DNA of 64,000 nucleotides from the NCBI RefSeq assembly GCF_002250705.1, contig NZ_NMVP01000033.1, positions 186,001 through 250,000 of the forward strand, in the 5' to 3' direction. Below are positions 54,122-62,319 of this stretch, piece by piece. Source of the DNA: Enemella evansiae. GTDB lineage: Bacteria; Actinomycetota; Actinomycetes; Propionibacteriales; Propionibacteriaceae. A program made the translations under genes and the position numbers. Numbering within the stretch: the first letter of the stretch is position 1; every line of letters begins with the position of its first letter. A model generated the notes under the pieces. The model saw only the letters and a program-made list of their open reading frames with translations. It ran no database searches and was not told the origin of the DNA.

Positions 54122-56959
54122 TCAGTTGCCCATCGCGGAGGCGGCCCGGCGGACGGCCGCCGCGGCCTCCTCGTTCTTCTGCTGGTAGGTCGCCAGATCG
54201 CCGGAGCGCAGGGCGTTCCCGGCCTCGGCGTACGCCCGGTCGGCGTCCTGGAGGGCCTGGCGGGCGGCCGGCAGATCCTGCGGCTGCCCCGGCCCCGGAG
54301 GCGGCGGCGCGCCACCCTCGGGCTGCTCACCGGTGGAGGCCCCCGCGGCTCCGAACACCTGGTCCAGCGCCTGCTGCAGGGTGTCGCCGACGCCGGTCTT
54401 CTCCCCGAAGCGCACGGTGACGAACTGCAGCGCCGGGAAGCTACCGGGACCGGCGTCACCGCGCTGGGTGTAGTACGGCTGGGCGTACAGCACCCCACCG
54501 GCCAGCGGCAGCGACAACAGGTTGCCCGGGATCACCGCCGCCGAGGACTGCTGGAAGGCCCGCAGCCGGTCGGCGATCTGGTTGTTGGCGCGGATGTCGT
54601 TGTAGACCTGGTTCGGGCCGCGCACCTCGGTGGCGGTCATCCGCAGGATCTGCAGCTTGCCGTAGTCGGGGCTGGTCGCCTCGGAGTTCACCGCCAGATA
54701 GGCACCCAGATTCTCACGCTGGTTGGGCACGAACACGCTGGTCTGCGAATAGGTCGGCTGCTGCTGGCCGGGCAGCCGGATGGACAGCAGATAGGGCCGT
54801 TCCTTCTGCGCCCCCGGGGTCACCGGGTCGGTCGGCAGCACCCACAGGTCGTTGCCCTGGAACCAGGCGAACGGATCGGTGACGTGGTAGCGGGTCAGCA
54901 GCTGGCGCTGCACCTTCACCTGGTCATCGGGATAGCGCAGGTGCTCCAGCAGCGCCGGCGGGATCGTCGACTTGTCCGAGACCGCACCGGGGAACACCTT
55001 GCGCCAGGTCTGCAGGATCGGGTCGGCCTCATCCCAGGCGTAGAGCTTGACGGTGCCGTCGTAGGCGTCGACCGTCGCTTTCACCGAGTTGCGCAGGTAG
55101 TTGATCTGGGTGTCCGGGCGACCCTGGGTGCCGGTCGGGGTCTGGCTGTCGGTGATCGTCTGCTGCCAGGAGATGCTGCGGCTGTTCGGGTAGTTGTTGG
55201 TGGTGGTGTAGCCGTCCAGCACCCACTGCACACGCCCGTCGACGATCGTCGGATAGGCGTTGGAGTCGATCTGCAGCCACGGTGCCGCGGCCTGGACGCG
55301 TTCCTGCGGGGTGCGGTTGTAGATGATCTTGGACTCCGGGTTCACCCGGCGCGACAGCAGGATGTTGGCGTCGGCGAAGCGGGTGGCGTAGAGCACCCGG
55401 TCGAACCAGTTCCCGATCGGTACGCCGCCCTTGCCGGTGTAGGTGGTCCGGGTCTCGCTGCCACCGGGGCCGCCGTTGGGGCTGTCGATCTCCAGCGGCG
55501 TGGAACCGGCCGGGCCGCCGACGATCGAGTAGTCGGTGTGCTGCTCGCCGAAGTAGATCCGCTTCTCGTAGTCACCCACCTGCTGCTGCAGGTCGATCCA
55601 GACCGGCGCACCGTTGGCGTCGCGCTGGTTGCCGTAGGCCGCGACCAGGCCGTAGCCGTGGGTGTAGGTGGTGCGGATGTTGTTCCAGGAGCGGTCCTGC
55701 AGGCCGCCCAGGTTGAGCTCGCGGGCCGCGACCACGGTGTCGGTCTCCCGCCCGTCGATCTGGTAGCGATCCACATCGAGCACCGACGGGAAGCTGTAGT
55801 AGCCGCGGACCTGCTGCAACTGCTCGAAAGTCGGGGCCACCACGGCCGGGTCGATCAGCCGGATACCGGGCAGCGCGTCCGCATCGGCCCGCAACTGGGC
55901 CGGGTTGGCATTGTTGGTGACCGCGTAGTTGCTGATCTCGGCATTGTCGATGCCATAGGCGTCCCGGGTGGCCGCGATGTGCTGCTCGATGTAGGGGCGT
56001 TCCTTGTCGGGCTCGTTCGGATTGACCTCGAGGCCCTGCACACCGGCCGGGTAGAGCATGGTGAGCAGCACACTGGCCACCACGGTGAGCGCCAGCGCCG
56101 CCAGCGGCAACAGCCAGCGCTGCAGCCAGATGTTGGCCAGGAACAGCGCGGCGCAGAGCGCGGTGATCACCGCGACCACCAGGGAGGCGTTCACCCGGGC
56201 GTGGTCATCGGTGTAGGACATGCCGGTCAGCAACCGGTTGGTGGTGATCTGGTAGGCGTACCGGTCGAAGAACGCGCTCACCGCGAAGCAGAGCACGGTC
56301 AGCCCGATCAGCACCGACAGGTGCGCCTGGGCCTTCGGGGAGGTGCGCCGACGCTCGTTGCGCGCCACCCGCAGCGCACCCATCACGTAGTGCATCACCG
56401 CGGCCGCGATGGTGGAGAACGCGAACAGGGTCGCGGCGAAGCTGATCACGAACCGCCACCACGGGTAGGCGAAGACGTAGAAGGAGACGTCCAGGCCGAA
56501 ACGCGGGTCCACCTCGCCGAAGGGGGTGGCATTGCGCCAGGCCAGGAAGGTGGTCAGCTCGCTCGCCGCGGAGACCCCGGCGAGCAGCGCGGTGACCACG
56601 CCGAGCCCGATCATCACCTGGACGAACCGGGTCTCCATGGTCTCCCGGTAGCGCTCCAGCAGCTCGCTGGCCATCGGGCCGCTGCGGGTGGTCGGGCGCA
56701 GCCGGTAGGCCAGCGCGGTGTTGCCGACCACCGCCGCCGCCATCAGCAACCCGAAGACCGCGAACAGCCCGACCCGGGACCAGAAGGTGGTCGCGAAGAC
56801 CTGCGGGAAACCCAATGAGTCGAACCACAGCTTGTCGGTCCAGATGTTGGTGAACAGCACGAACAGCAGCACCAGCACGGTCACGATGACCAACGCCGGC
56901 AGCAGGGCACCGCGCCTTCGGGGTCCGTTGTGGGTGCTGACCCCGGCGGTCTGGCTCAC
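54122..56959 (-). CDS. UPF0182-family large membrane protein
   Basis: The 945-residue protein has seven predicted membrane segments in the first 310 residues and a large extracytoplasmic domain (about 320-870), then a Pro/Gly linker and an Ala/Gln-rich helical C-terminus (about 890-945). Blocks such as NIWTDKLWFDSLGF near the N-terminus and NYAVTNNA identify the UPF0182 family, conserved in actinobacteria and cyanobacteria and functionally uncharacterised. AGGAGG lies five to ten bases upstream of the GTG start. In mycobacteria the counterpart also lies beside the PDZ protease gene. Confidence 0.93.
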   Translation of the reverse strand: MSQTAGVSTHNGPRRRGALLPALVIVTVLVLLFVLFTNIWTDKLWFDSLGFPQVFATTFWSRVGLFAVFGLLMAAAVVGNTALAYRLRPTTRSGPMASELLERYRETMETRFVQVMIGLGVVTALLAGVSAASELTTFLAWRNATPFGEVDPRFGLDVSFYVFAYPWWRFVISFAATLFAFSTIAAAVMHYVMGALRVARNERRRTSPKAQAHLSVLIGLTVLCFAVSAFFDRYAYQITTNRLLTGMSYTDDHARVNASLVVAVITALCAALFLANIWLQRWLLPLAALALTVVASVLLTMLYPAGVQGLEVNPNEPDKERPYIEQHIAATRDAYGIDNAEISNYAVTNNANPAQLRADADALPGIRLIDPAVVAPTFEQLQQVRGYYSFPSVLDVDRYQIDGRETDTVVAARELNLGGLQDRSWNNIRTTYTHGYGLVAAYGNQRDANGAPVWIDLQQQVGDYEKRIYFGEQHTDYSIVGGPAGSTPLEIDSPNGGPGGSETRTTYTGKGGVPIGNWFDRVLYATRFADANILLSRRVNPESKIIYNRTPQERVQAAAPWLQIDSNAYPTIVDGRVQWVLDGYTTTNNYPNSRSISWQQTITDSQTPTGTQGRPDTQINYLRNSVKATVDAYDGTVKLYAWDEADPILQTWRKVFPGAVSDKSTIPPALLEHLRYPDDQVKVQRQLLTRYHVTDPFAWFQGNDLWVLPTDPVTPGAQKERPYLLSIRLPGQQQPTYSQTSVFVPNQRENLGAYLAVNSEATSPDYGKLQILRMTATEVRGPNQVYNDIRANNQIADRLRAFQQSSAAVIPGNLLSLPLAGGVLYAQPYYTQRGDAGPGSFPALQFVTVRFGEKTGVGDTLQQALDQVFGAAGASTGEQPEGGAPPPPGPGQPQDLPAARQALQDADRAYAEAGNALRSGDLATYQQKNEEAAAAVRRAASAMGN

Positions 56960-57009
56960 CTGTTCCTCCTGTGCTGACTTTCTCGGGCTGACCGATCTGG
57001 GACGGCCGT

Positions 57010-57588
57010 TCAGGACAGCGTAGCCGCGAGTACCTCAGCGACCCCGGGTGCGAGCTCCGCTCCCCCCAGAAGTTCATCGGGTTGTGACACCAGCCGGGCC
57101 ACCGCGTGCTGGGTGCCGTCGCGGAGCACACCGACCACCAGCCGCAATTCCTCGCGCTGCGGATGCTCGGCGACGAACCGCGCGGCCTGCTCGGGATCAT
57201 CGGGCAACTGGCCCTCGTGACCGGCGGGCAGGAAGGTGCGCTCCAGCGCGAGCGCGCAGCCGTGCACCGACTCGGGCCAGGCGATCCGCCCCAGCACCGC
57301 GGGCAGATCCGCCTCCTCGGGCAGCGGTTCGGCCCCCTCCTCGACCCCGGCATTGCGGAAGTTCTCCTGCTCGATCGCGGTCAGCGCGCCCGGCGGGTGG
57401 CCGTCGGCGCTGCCCCGGATGCCCAGATGGGCGGCGAGCTCGGGTTCGGCGGCGATCAGTTCGTCGGAGAGCACCAGCGCGAACAACCGCGCGGGCTGGT
57501 CCCAGCCGCCGGCGCCGACGTGGTGCTCGAGTTCGATCAGGGCCGCCACCAGGGCGTCGCTCTGTTCGGTGCTGGTCTGCTCGGGCAT
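57010..57588 (-). CDS. PPA1309-family protein
   Basis: The 192-residue acidic soluble protein has an N-terminal helix and the core around WDQPARLFALVLSDELIAAEP and LPAVLGRIAWPESVHGCAL. I recognise the actinobacterial PPA1309 family, named after a Cutibacterium acnes gene, with no known function. GAGG precedes the ATG. It lies between the protease and UPF0182 genes on the same strand, a conserved setting. Confidence 0.82.
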   Translation of the reverse strand: MPEQTSTEQSDALVAALIELEHHVGAGGWDQPARLFALVLSDELIAAEPELAAHLGIRGSADGHPPGALTAIEQENFRNAGVEEGAEPLPEEADLPAVLGRIAWPESVHGCALALERTFLPAGHEGQLPDDPEQAARFVAEHPQREELRLVVGVLRDGTQHAVARLVSQPDELLGGAELAPGVAEVLAATLS

Positions 57589-57626
57589 CTGTGCTGTCCT
57601 CAGGGTTCGGGGTGCGGGGGTACGCC

Positions 57627-58757
57627 TCAGCAGCGCGGTACCTGCGCGGCGGTCGCCGGGTTGCCCGCCAGCCGCAGGCCGTCGATCGCCTCGTTCAGGG
57701 TGTTCGCCCGGATCAGATTCAGGTCGGTGTCCAACCCGGCCAGGTCGCGACAGTTCGCCCCGGGCACGATGAAGATCTGCGCACCCGCCTCCTCGGCGCC
57801 GGCGATCTTCTCCTGGATGCCGCCGATCGCGCCGATCGCACCGCTGGGATTGATGGTGCCGGTGCCGGCGACCGACCGCCCGGCGAGCAGATCGGTCGGG
57901 GTGATCCGGTCATAGAGCCCGAGCGCGAACACCAGGCCGGCGCTGGGCCCGCCGATGTCGGAGCTGACGCCGAAGTTGACCATCGGGGCGTACCGGTAAC
58001 CGGTGGCGACCTCCACCCCGAGCACCGGGTTCTTCGGGTCACGGCGGCTGGGGGTGGTGATGACGTCGACCCGGGTCTCCACCCGATTGCGCAGCACCAG
58101 CAGCTTCACCACGTCCCCGGGGGTGTGCCGCTGGACCATCCGGCGGACCTCCTCGGGGTTGTTGACCGCGGTGCCATCCACCGAGAGGAACAGATCGCCC
58201 GGCTGGAGCCGTTCGTTGGCCGGCCCGGACACGGTCACCGAGGACACCACCGGCATCTCGGTGACGGGCTGGTTCGCCGCCCGCAACGCGGCGACGACCG
58301 CGTCCTGCTGGGAGGTGTCCATCATCTGCCGCTCCTCGGAGCGGACCTGCTCGGTCGACTTGCCCCGCTCGTACACCGAGTCCCGCGGCAGCGCGTCGCG
58401 GCGCGGCAGCCAGTAGGCGAGCACCGCCTCCGGCAGGCTGGTGGCGGCATCGGCCCGGGTCACCGAGACCGTGGTCATCCGCAGCTGGCCACTGGTCGGA
58501 TAGGTCTGGATCCCGTCCACCACGATCATCGGTCGGCCGTCGCTGCCGTTGCCGAGCACGTCATAGGCCCGGCCCTTGCTGTAGACGACGTAGGGCACCG
58601 GGACGACGGCGATCAGCAGGGCCAGCGCGACGAACCAGATCGCCGAGGTGAGCGCCAGCCAGGTCTGCCGGGTCAGATTCAGGCGGCGGCGCGGGGTGCC
58701 GCCGCCGGACTGCTCGGCACCGGCCGGCAGCGGCGTCTGGGTCGAGGTCTGGGTCAC
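57627..58757 (-). CDS. Membrane-anchored PDZ / Lon-like (S16) protease
   Basis: The 376-residue protein has a single membrane helix (about 30-52), a long extracytoplasmic region, a PDZ domain (about 185-265) and a C-terminal Lon-type S16 domain with Ser in GGPSAGL and Lys in GIQEKIAGA, the Ser-Lys dyad. It is similar to YlbL of Bacillus and to the Rv3194c-type proteins. The GTG at 58757 overlaps the moaE stop (GTGA). It probably degrades membrane or secreted proteins. Confidence 0.9.
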   Translation of the reverse strand: MTQTSTQTPLPAGAEQSGGGTPRRRLNLTRQTWLALTSAIWFVALALLIAVVPVPYVVYSKGRAYDVLGNGSDGRPMIVVDGIQTYPTSGQLRMTTVSVTRADAATSLPEAVLAYWLPRRDALPRDSVYERGKSTEQVRSEERQMMDTSQQDAVVAALRAANQPVTEMPVVSSVTVSGPANERLQPGDLFLSVDGTAVNNPEEVRRMVQRHTPGDVVKLLVLRNRVETRVDVITTPSRRDPKNPVLGVEVATGYRYAPMVNFGVSSDIGGPSAGLVFALGLYDRITPTDLLAGRSVAGTGTINPSGAIGAIGGIQEKIAGAEEAGAQIFIVPGANCRDLAGLDTDLNLIRANTLNEAIDGLRLAGNPATAAQVPRC

Positions 58758-59206
58758 GGCAGGCCCACCCATTCGGTGTCACCGTCGGTGAACTGCTGCG
58801 CCTTCCAGATCGGGACCTGCTGCTTCAACGTGTCGATCAGGTCCCGGCAGGCCGCCAGGGCCGCGGCCCGGTGCACCGCACCGGCGGCCACGACGACGGC
58901 CAGATCACCGATCTCGAGGTGCCCGACGCGGTGCTCGGTGGCCACCGCCAGCACATCGTGGCGCTCCGCGACCTCGGCGGCCACTCGGCTCAATTCAGCT
59001 GCGGCGCTCGGGTGGGCGCTGTAGTCCAGCGAGGTCACCCCGCGCTCCCCCGCACCGTCTCCGGCGTCGTCGATGTCGCGGACCAGGCCGACGAACAGCC
59101 CGACGCCGCCGACCGAGGGCGCGCGGACGGCGTCCAGAACGCGGTCGACACTGAGCGGCTCGGCGAGGATCTCCGCCGATACCGACACTTCTCGGCTGGA
59201 CTGCAC
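58754..59206 (-). CDS. moaE: Molybdopterin synthase catalytic subunit MoaE
   Basis: The 150-residue subunit transfers sulfur from MoaD thiocarboxylate to precursor Z in molybdenum-cofactor synthesis. VGLFVGLVRD, LDYSAHPSAA, HRVGHLEIGD and KQQVPIWK with the catalytic Lys are in family order. The GTG at 59206 is preferred because TATGGT (59218-59213) ends six bases upstream. Other moa genes are not in the window. It overlaps the S16 protease gene, an arrangement without obvious functional logic. Confidence 0.92.
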   Translation of the reverse strand: MQSSREVSVSAEILAEPLSVDRVLDAVRAPSVGGVGLFVGLVRDIDDAGDGAGERGVTSLDYSAHPSAAAELSRVAAEVAERHDVLAVATEHRVGHLEIGDLAVVVAAGAVHRAAALAACRDLIDTLKQQVPIWKAQQFTDGDTEWVGLP

Positions 59207-59326
59207 GGGCCGACCATACCCGGCGTTCCTGAGCCCTGCCCAAGTGTTGGGCCGATGCGGTTGAATGGGAGGCGAGACGCAACCGGTGCCAGACACCGTC
59301 GCCGAGCAGACCAAGGAGTCGCCCGC

Positions 59327-60814
59327 ATGGCCGACAATGACGACCCGCGCAAGCAACCGGGTGAGGACCCCGACAAGGGTCAGAACCCGTGGGAGGCGCT
59401 GTTCTCCGGCTTCGGAATGGGTGGTCCGGGACAGCCGGGACAACCGGATCTGCAGCAGCTGATGCAGCAGTTCCAGCAGATGCTGAGCCAGCTCGGGATG
59501 GGCGGCATGGGCGGCGGTGCCATGTTCGGGATGCCGGGTGGCGGTACGCAGCAGCAGGGCTGGGAGCAGATCCGCGATGTGGCCCGCCGGGTGGTCTCCG
59601 CCGCCGGCGCCGACCCGACCCCGGCGCACGAGCGCCTCACCGCGCTGCGCGACGCGGTCCGGCTCGCCGACATGTGGCTGGACGAGACCACCGAGTTCAC
59701 CGGATCCGGCACCGTGGCGGTCTGGAGCCGCGCCGAATGGGTGGAGAACACGATGCCGACCTGGCGTCGGCTGATCGATCCGGTCGCCGAGTCGATGTCG
59801 GAGGCGATGGCCGATTCGGTCGCCCCGGAGGATTCCGAGGAGCAGTCCGACCAGCCCGGCATGGCCGGCCTGGAGGCGATGCTGCGGCCGTGGCTGAAGT
59901 CCAGCGGTGCCACCATCTTCGGGATGCAGGCCGGTCAGGCGATCGGCACCCTGGCCACCTCGGTGGTGAGCGCGACCGAGACCGGGCTGCCGCTGTCGGG
60001 TGAGCACGCCGGCACCATCGCCCTGGTACCGACCAATGTCGCCGCGTTCGCCGAGGGCCTGGAGCAGAGCGACGCCGATGTGCTGCTCTATCTGGCACTG
60101 CGCGAATCGGCGCGGCAGCGGCTGTTCAACGGCGCCGGCTGGCTCGGCCCGGCGATCCTCTCGCTGGTCGAGCAGTACGCCGGCGGCATCACCATCGACC
60201 TGTCCTCGATCGAGGAGGCGGTCGGCGAGCTGGATCTGAACGCCTTGAATCCGCAGGTGCTCGGCGAGCTCAGCGAGAAGCTGCAGGGCAACCTGTTCGC
60301 GCCCCGGCAGACCCCCGAGCAGCAGGCCGTGCTGGCCAAGCTGGAGACCCTGCTGGCGCTGGTCGAGGGCTGGGTGGACGAGGTCGTCGGCCAGGCCACC
60401 GCACGCTGGATGCCCAACGGCAACGCGCTGGCCGAGGTGGTCCGCCGCCGCCGCGCGACCGGCGGCCCGACCGAGGCGACCTTCGCCGCACTGGTCGGGC
60501 TGGAGCTGCGGCCCCGGCGGCTGCGCGATGCGGCGAACCTGTGGGCGGCGCTGCGTGAGGCGCGTGGCACCGAGGGTCGGGACGCGGTCTGGCGGCACCC
60601 CGATCTGCTGCCCACCGCGGTGGATCTGGACGACCCGCTGGGTTACGTCGCGGGCGAACGCGAGCAGGCCGCCGAACAGGTGCCCAGCGGTGACGACATG
60701 GACGCCGAGCTGGAGAAGCTGCTCAACCAGGCCGAGCAGGAACGCGACCAGGATCGCAAGCAGGGTGGGGATTCCGAGGACGGGCCCGCCGAGGACGGGG
60801 ATTCCGGGAAGTGA
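59327..60814 (+). CDS. Zincin_2-family (COG5282) protein, putative metallopeptidase
   Basis: The 495-residue soluble protein has a Gly/Met/Gln-rich N-terminus (25-75), then the helical zincin-2 domain (about 150-430) with GLEAMLRPWLKSSGATIFG and LPTNVAAFAEGLE-type segments. At the position where zincins carry HExxH this protein reads LALRESARQRLF, so zinc binding is doubtful. The C-terminus is acidic and Gln-rich. AAGGAG lies about ten bases upstream of the ATG. It corresponds in position to mycobacterial Rv3195. Confidence 0.8.
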   Translation: MADNDDPRKQPGEDPDKGQNPWEALFSGFGMGGPGQPGQPDLQQLMQQFQQMLSQLGMGGMGGGAMFGMPGGGTQQQGWEQIRDVARRVVSAAGADPTPAHERLTALRDAVRLADMWLDETTEFTGSGTVAVWSRAEWVENTMPTWRRLIDPVAESMSEAMADSVAPEDSEEQSDQPGMAGLEAMLRPWLKSSGATIFGMQAGQAIGTLATSVVSATETGLPLSGEHAGTIALVPTNVAAFAEGLEQSDADVLLYLALRESARQRLFNGAGWLGPAILSLVEQYAGGITIDLSSIEEAVGELDLNALNPQVLGELSEKLQGNLFAPRQTPEQQAVLAKLETLLALVEGWVDEVVGQATARWMPNGNALAEVVRRRRATGGPTEATFAALVGLELRPRRLRDAANLWAALREARGTEGRDAVWRHPDLLPTAVDLDDPLGYVAGEREQAAEQVPSGDDMDAELEKLLNQAEQERDQDRKQGGDSEDGPAEDGDSGK

Positions 60815-61404
60815 CCGCCGGCCTGGCCGCCGACTGCCGCGCCGAGCTGACGGCCCTGGTCGCCGGCGATGCACAGCAGCAGGAGCTGCGGGATCGTTTC
60901 CTGGCGCATCTGGACGCGCATCCCACCGACGGTTGGCTGCGGGACTGTGCCGGTGCGCACCTGACGGCGAGCTCGCTGATCTGCTCGCCCGGCGGTGACC
61001 GCGTACTGCTGGTGCACCACCGGAAACTGGGCCGCTGGTTGCAGACCGGCGGCCACCTCGAACCCGCCGACCCGTCGCTGGCCGCGGCGGCGCTGCGTGA
61101 GGCGACCGAGGAGAGCGGCCTGCCCGGGTTGCGGCTGCTGCCCGGCATCGTGCATCTGGACGCCCATCAGGTGCCCTGCGGGCCGGTACGCCCCTGCTGG
61201 CACCTGGACGTGCGCCATCTGGTGCTGGCCGATCCGGACCGGCAACCGCCCGGCAGCGCGGAATCCACCGCGGTCGGCTGGTTCGACGCCGACGATCTGC
61301 CCACCGACGAGCCCTCGGTGGTGCGGTTGGTCCGGGCCGCCCACAGCCGGCTCGCCGCTCAGGACCCGGCGGCCGCCCGCCCGTCCACCCAGCCGGCCAG
61401 ATAA
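60811..61404 (+). CDS. Nudix hydrolase
   Basis: The 197-residue protein has the Nudix box GGHLEPADPSLAAAALREAT followed by EESGL, fitting GX5EX7REUXEEXGU. It hydrolyses a nucleoside-diphosphate-linked compound that cannot be specified. The GTG start overlaps the preceding stop (GTGA), so it is co-translated with the Zincin_2 gene. The last 46 bases overlap the convergent YgjP-like gene. Confidence 0.9.
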   Translation: MTAGLAADCRAELTALVAGDAQQQELRDRFLAHLDAHPTDGWLRDCAGAHLTASSLICSPGGDRVLLVHHRKLGRWLQTGGHLEPADPSLAAAALREATEESGLPGLRLLPGIVHLDAHQVPCGPVRPCWHLDVRHLVLADPDRQPPGSAESTAVGWFDADDLPTDEPSVVRLVRAAHSRLAAQDPAAARPSTQPAR

Positions 61405-61919
61405 CCCTTGGCCTCCTCGGTGCGGGGATAGGCCGCCAGCAACGCCCAGAACCGCGGCCCGTGGTCCCGCTCGGCCAGATGCGCCAGCTCGTGCAGCAGC
61501 ACGTAGTCGACCACCCAGGCAGGCATCACCCGCAACCGGTCGGAGAGCCGGATGGTCGCGTTCTCCGGCGTGCACGACCCCCAGCGGCTGTTCTGGTTGG
61601 CCACCCAGGTCACGCTGATCGGGGCCCGCACCTGGTCCAGCTGCGGCGCCAGAAAACGCTGCTGCAGCGCAAGAGCGCGGGTGAGCAGCTCCGAGGGCTG
61701 CTGCGGGCCCCGGGTCCGCGCCTCGCGGGCCTGCACCTTGAGCACCATCTCCCGCACCCAGCGCGCCTCCTCGCTGCGCGACATCCGCGCCGGCAGCAGC
61801 ACCACGATCCGCCCATCGCTGCGATAGGCCGACACCGTCCGCCGCCGGCGGGCGCTGCGGCGTACCTCGATCTCCTCGTCGGCGACCGGATCGCTGCTGT
61901 CGAGGGGCAATCTGTCCAT
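61359..61919 (-). CDS. YgjP-like M48-type metallopeptidase (DUF45)
   Basis: The 186-residue protein has HELAHLAERDHGPRFW near the C-terminus: HExxH plus the third His, the zinc site of the WSS/YgjP group. The N-terminal half (VRRSARRRRTVSAYR, RIVVLLP) is the DUF45 beta-rich part, and NQNSRWGSC is a family block. The ATG at 61919 is chosen; the frame extends upstream to 61997. It overlaps the convergent Nudix gene by 46 bases. Confidence 0.88.
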   Translation of the reverse strand: MDRLPLDSSDPVADEEIEVRRSARRRRTVSAYRSDGRIVVLLPARMSRSEEARWVREMVLKVQAREARTRGPQQPSELLTRALALQQRFLAPQLDQVRAPISVTWVANQNSRWGSCTPENATIRLSDRLRVMPAWVVDYVLLHELAHLAERDHGPRFWALLAAYPRTEEAKGYLAGWVDGRAAAGS

Positions 61920-62104
61920 GACCCACACGCTAACCCGCGGCTCCGACAGAACCCGCTCCATCCACAGCCGACGGCCAGTCGGAGCGGGTTCGCCCACCGC
62001 TCATCCACATCGCACCGGTGCTCGTGCACACCCCGTCCACACCCGATCCACAGCGTTGTCCACAGCCGGTGGAAATCTCCGGTCGATCCGGCCCCCGACC
62101 CGAC

Positions 62105-62133
62105 TTGACGCCCGCGGGCCGAGGCCATAGTTT
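62105..62133 (+). promoter_or_regulatory. Promoter of the putative small RNA
   Basis: TTGACG (62105-62110), 17 bp, TAGTTT (62128-62133) predicts a start site at about 62140, three bases before the base-paired RNA element. Confidence 0.6.
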
Positions 62134-62139
62134 TCTGTG

Positions 62140-62210
62140 CACGAGGCCCTCAGATGGTCGACCCGCTCGCAGGGGAAGGCAAGCGGAGTTCGATTCCCTG
62201 AGGGCCTCTT
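62140..62210 (+). ncRNA. Putative small structured RNA of unknown family
   Basis: The roughly 70-nt sequence is closed by a perfect 11-bp stem, GAGGCCCTCAG (62143-62153) with CTGAGGGCCTC (62198-62208), and followed by TT. An inner hairpin CCGCT/AGCGG is possible, as is an alternative pairing CAGGGGAA/TTCCCTG that competes with the outer stem. CTCAGATGGT and GTTCGATTCC resemble the D-arm and T-arm boxes of tRNA, but the middle is about seven bases too short and no anticodon arm forms. It has its own promoter and is about 110 bases from the next start codon. Family unknown to me. Confidence 0.5.
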
Positions 62211-62319
62211 CCATGCCCCCGCACCGCTGCCCGGTCCGGTTCCGGATCCGGTCGGATTTCCTGTGGACAACCCCGGTGCCACTCCCCCACGGCCGGTTCG
62301 CGCACGGCAGGCTGGTGGC

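Larger units (their letters stand above)
61958..62270. other. Cluster of DnaA-box-like sequences in a gene-free stretch
   Basis: Two perfect actinobacterial DnaA boxes TTGTCCACA occur at 62056-62064 (plus) and 62262-62270 (minus). Four weaker copies ending TCCACA lie at 61958, 62001, 62033 and 62044, all plus strand. No dnaA or dnaN gene is near, so this is not the standard origin. The stretch 61920-62319 otherwise holds only the putative RNA gene below. Confidence 0.6.

Noticed and set aside
62143..62208. A standard tRNA gene
   Set aside because: D-arm-like and T-arm-like sequences are present, but the region between them is about seven bases short, no anticodon stem forms, and the T-stem has a mismatch.
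61958..62270. Chromosomal origin of replication
   Set aside because: DnaA boxes are present, but dnaA, dnaN and an AT-rich unwinding region are absent.
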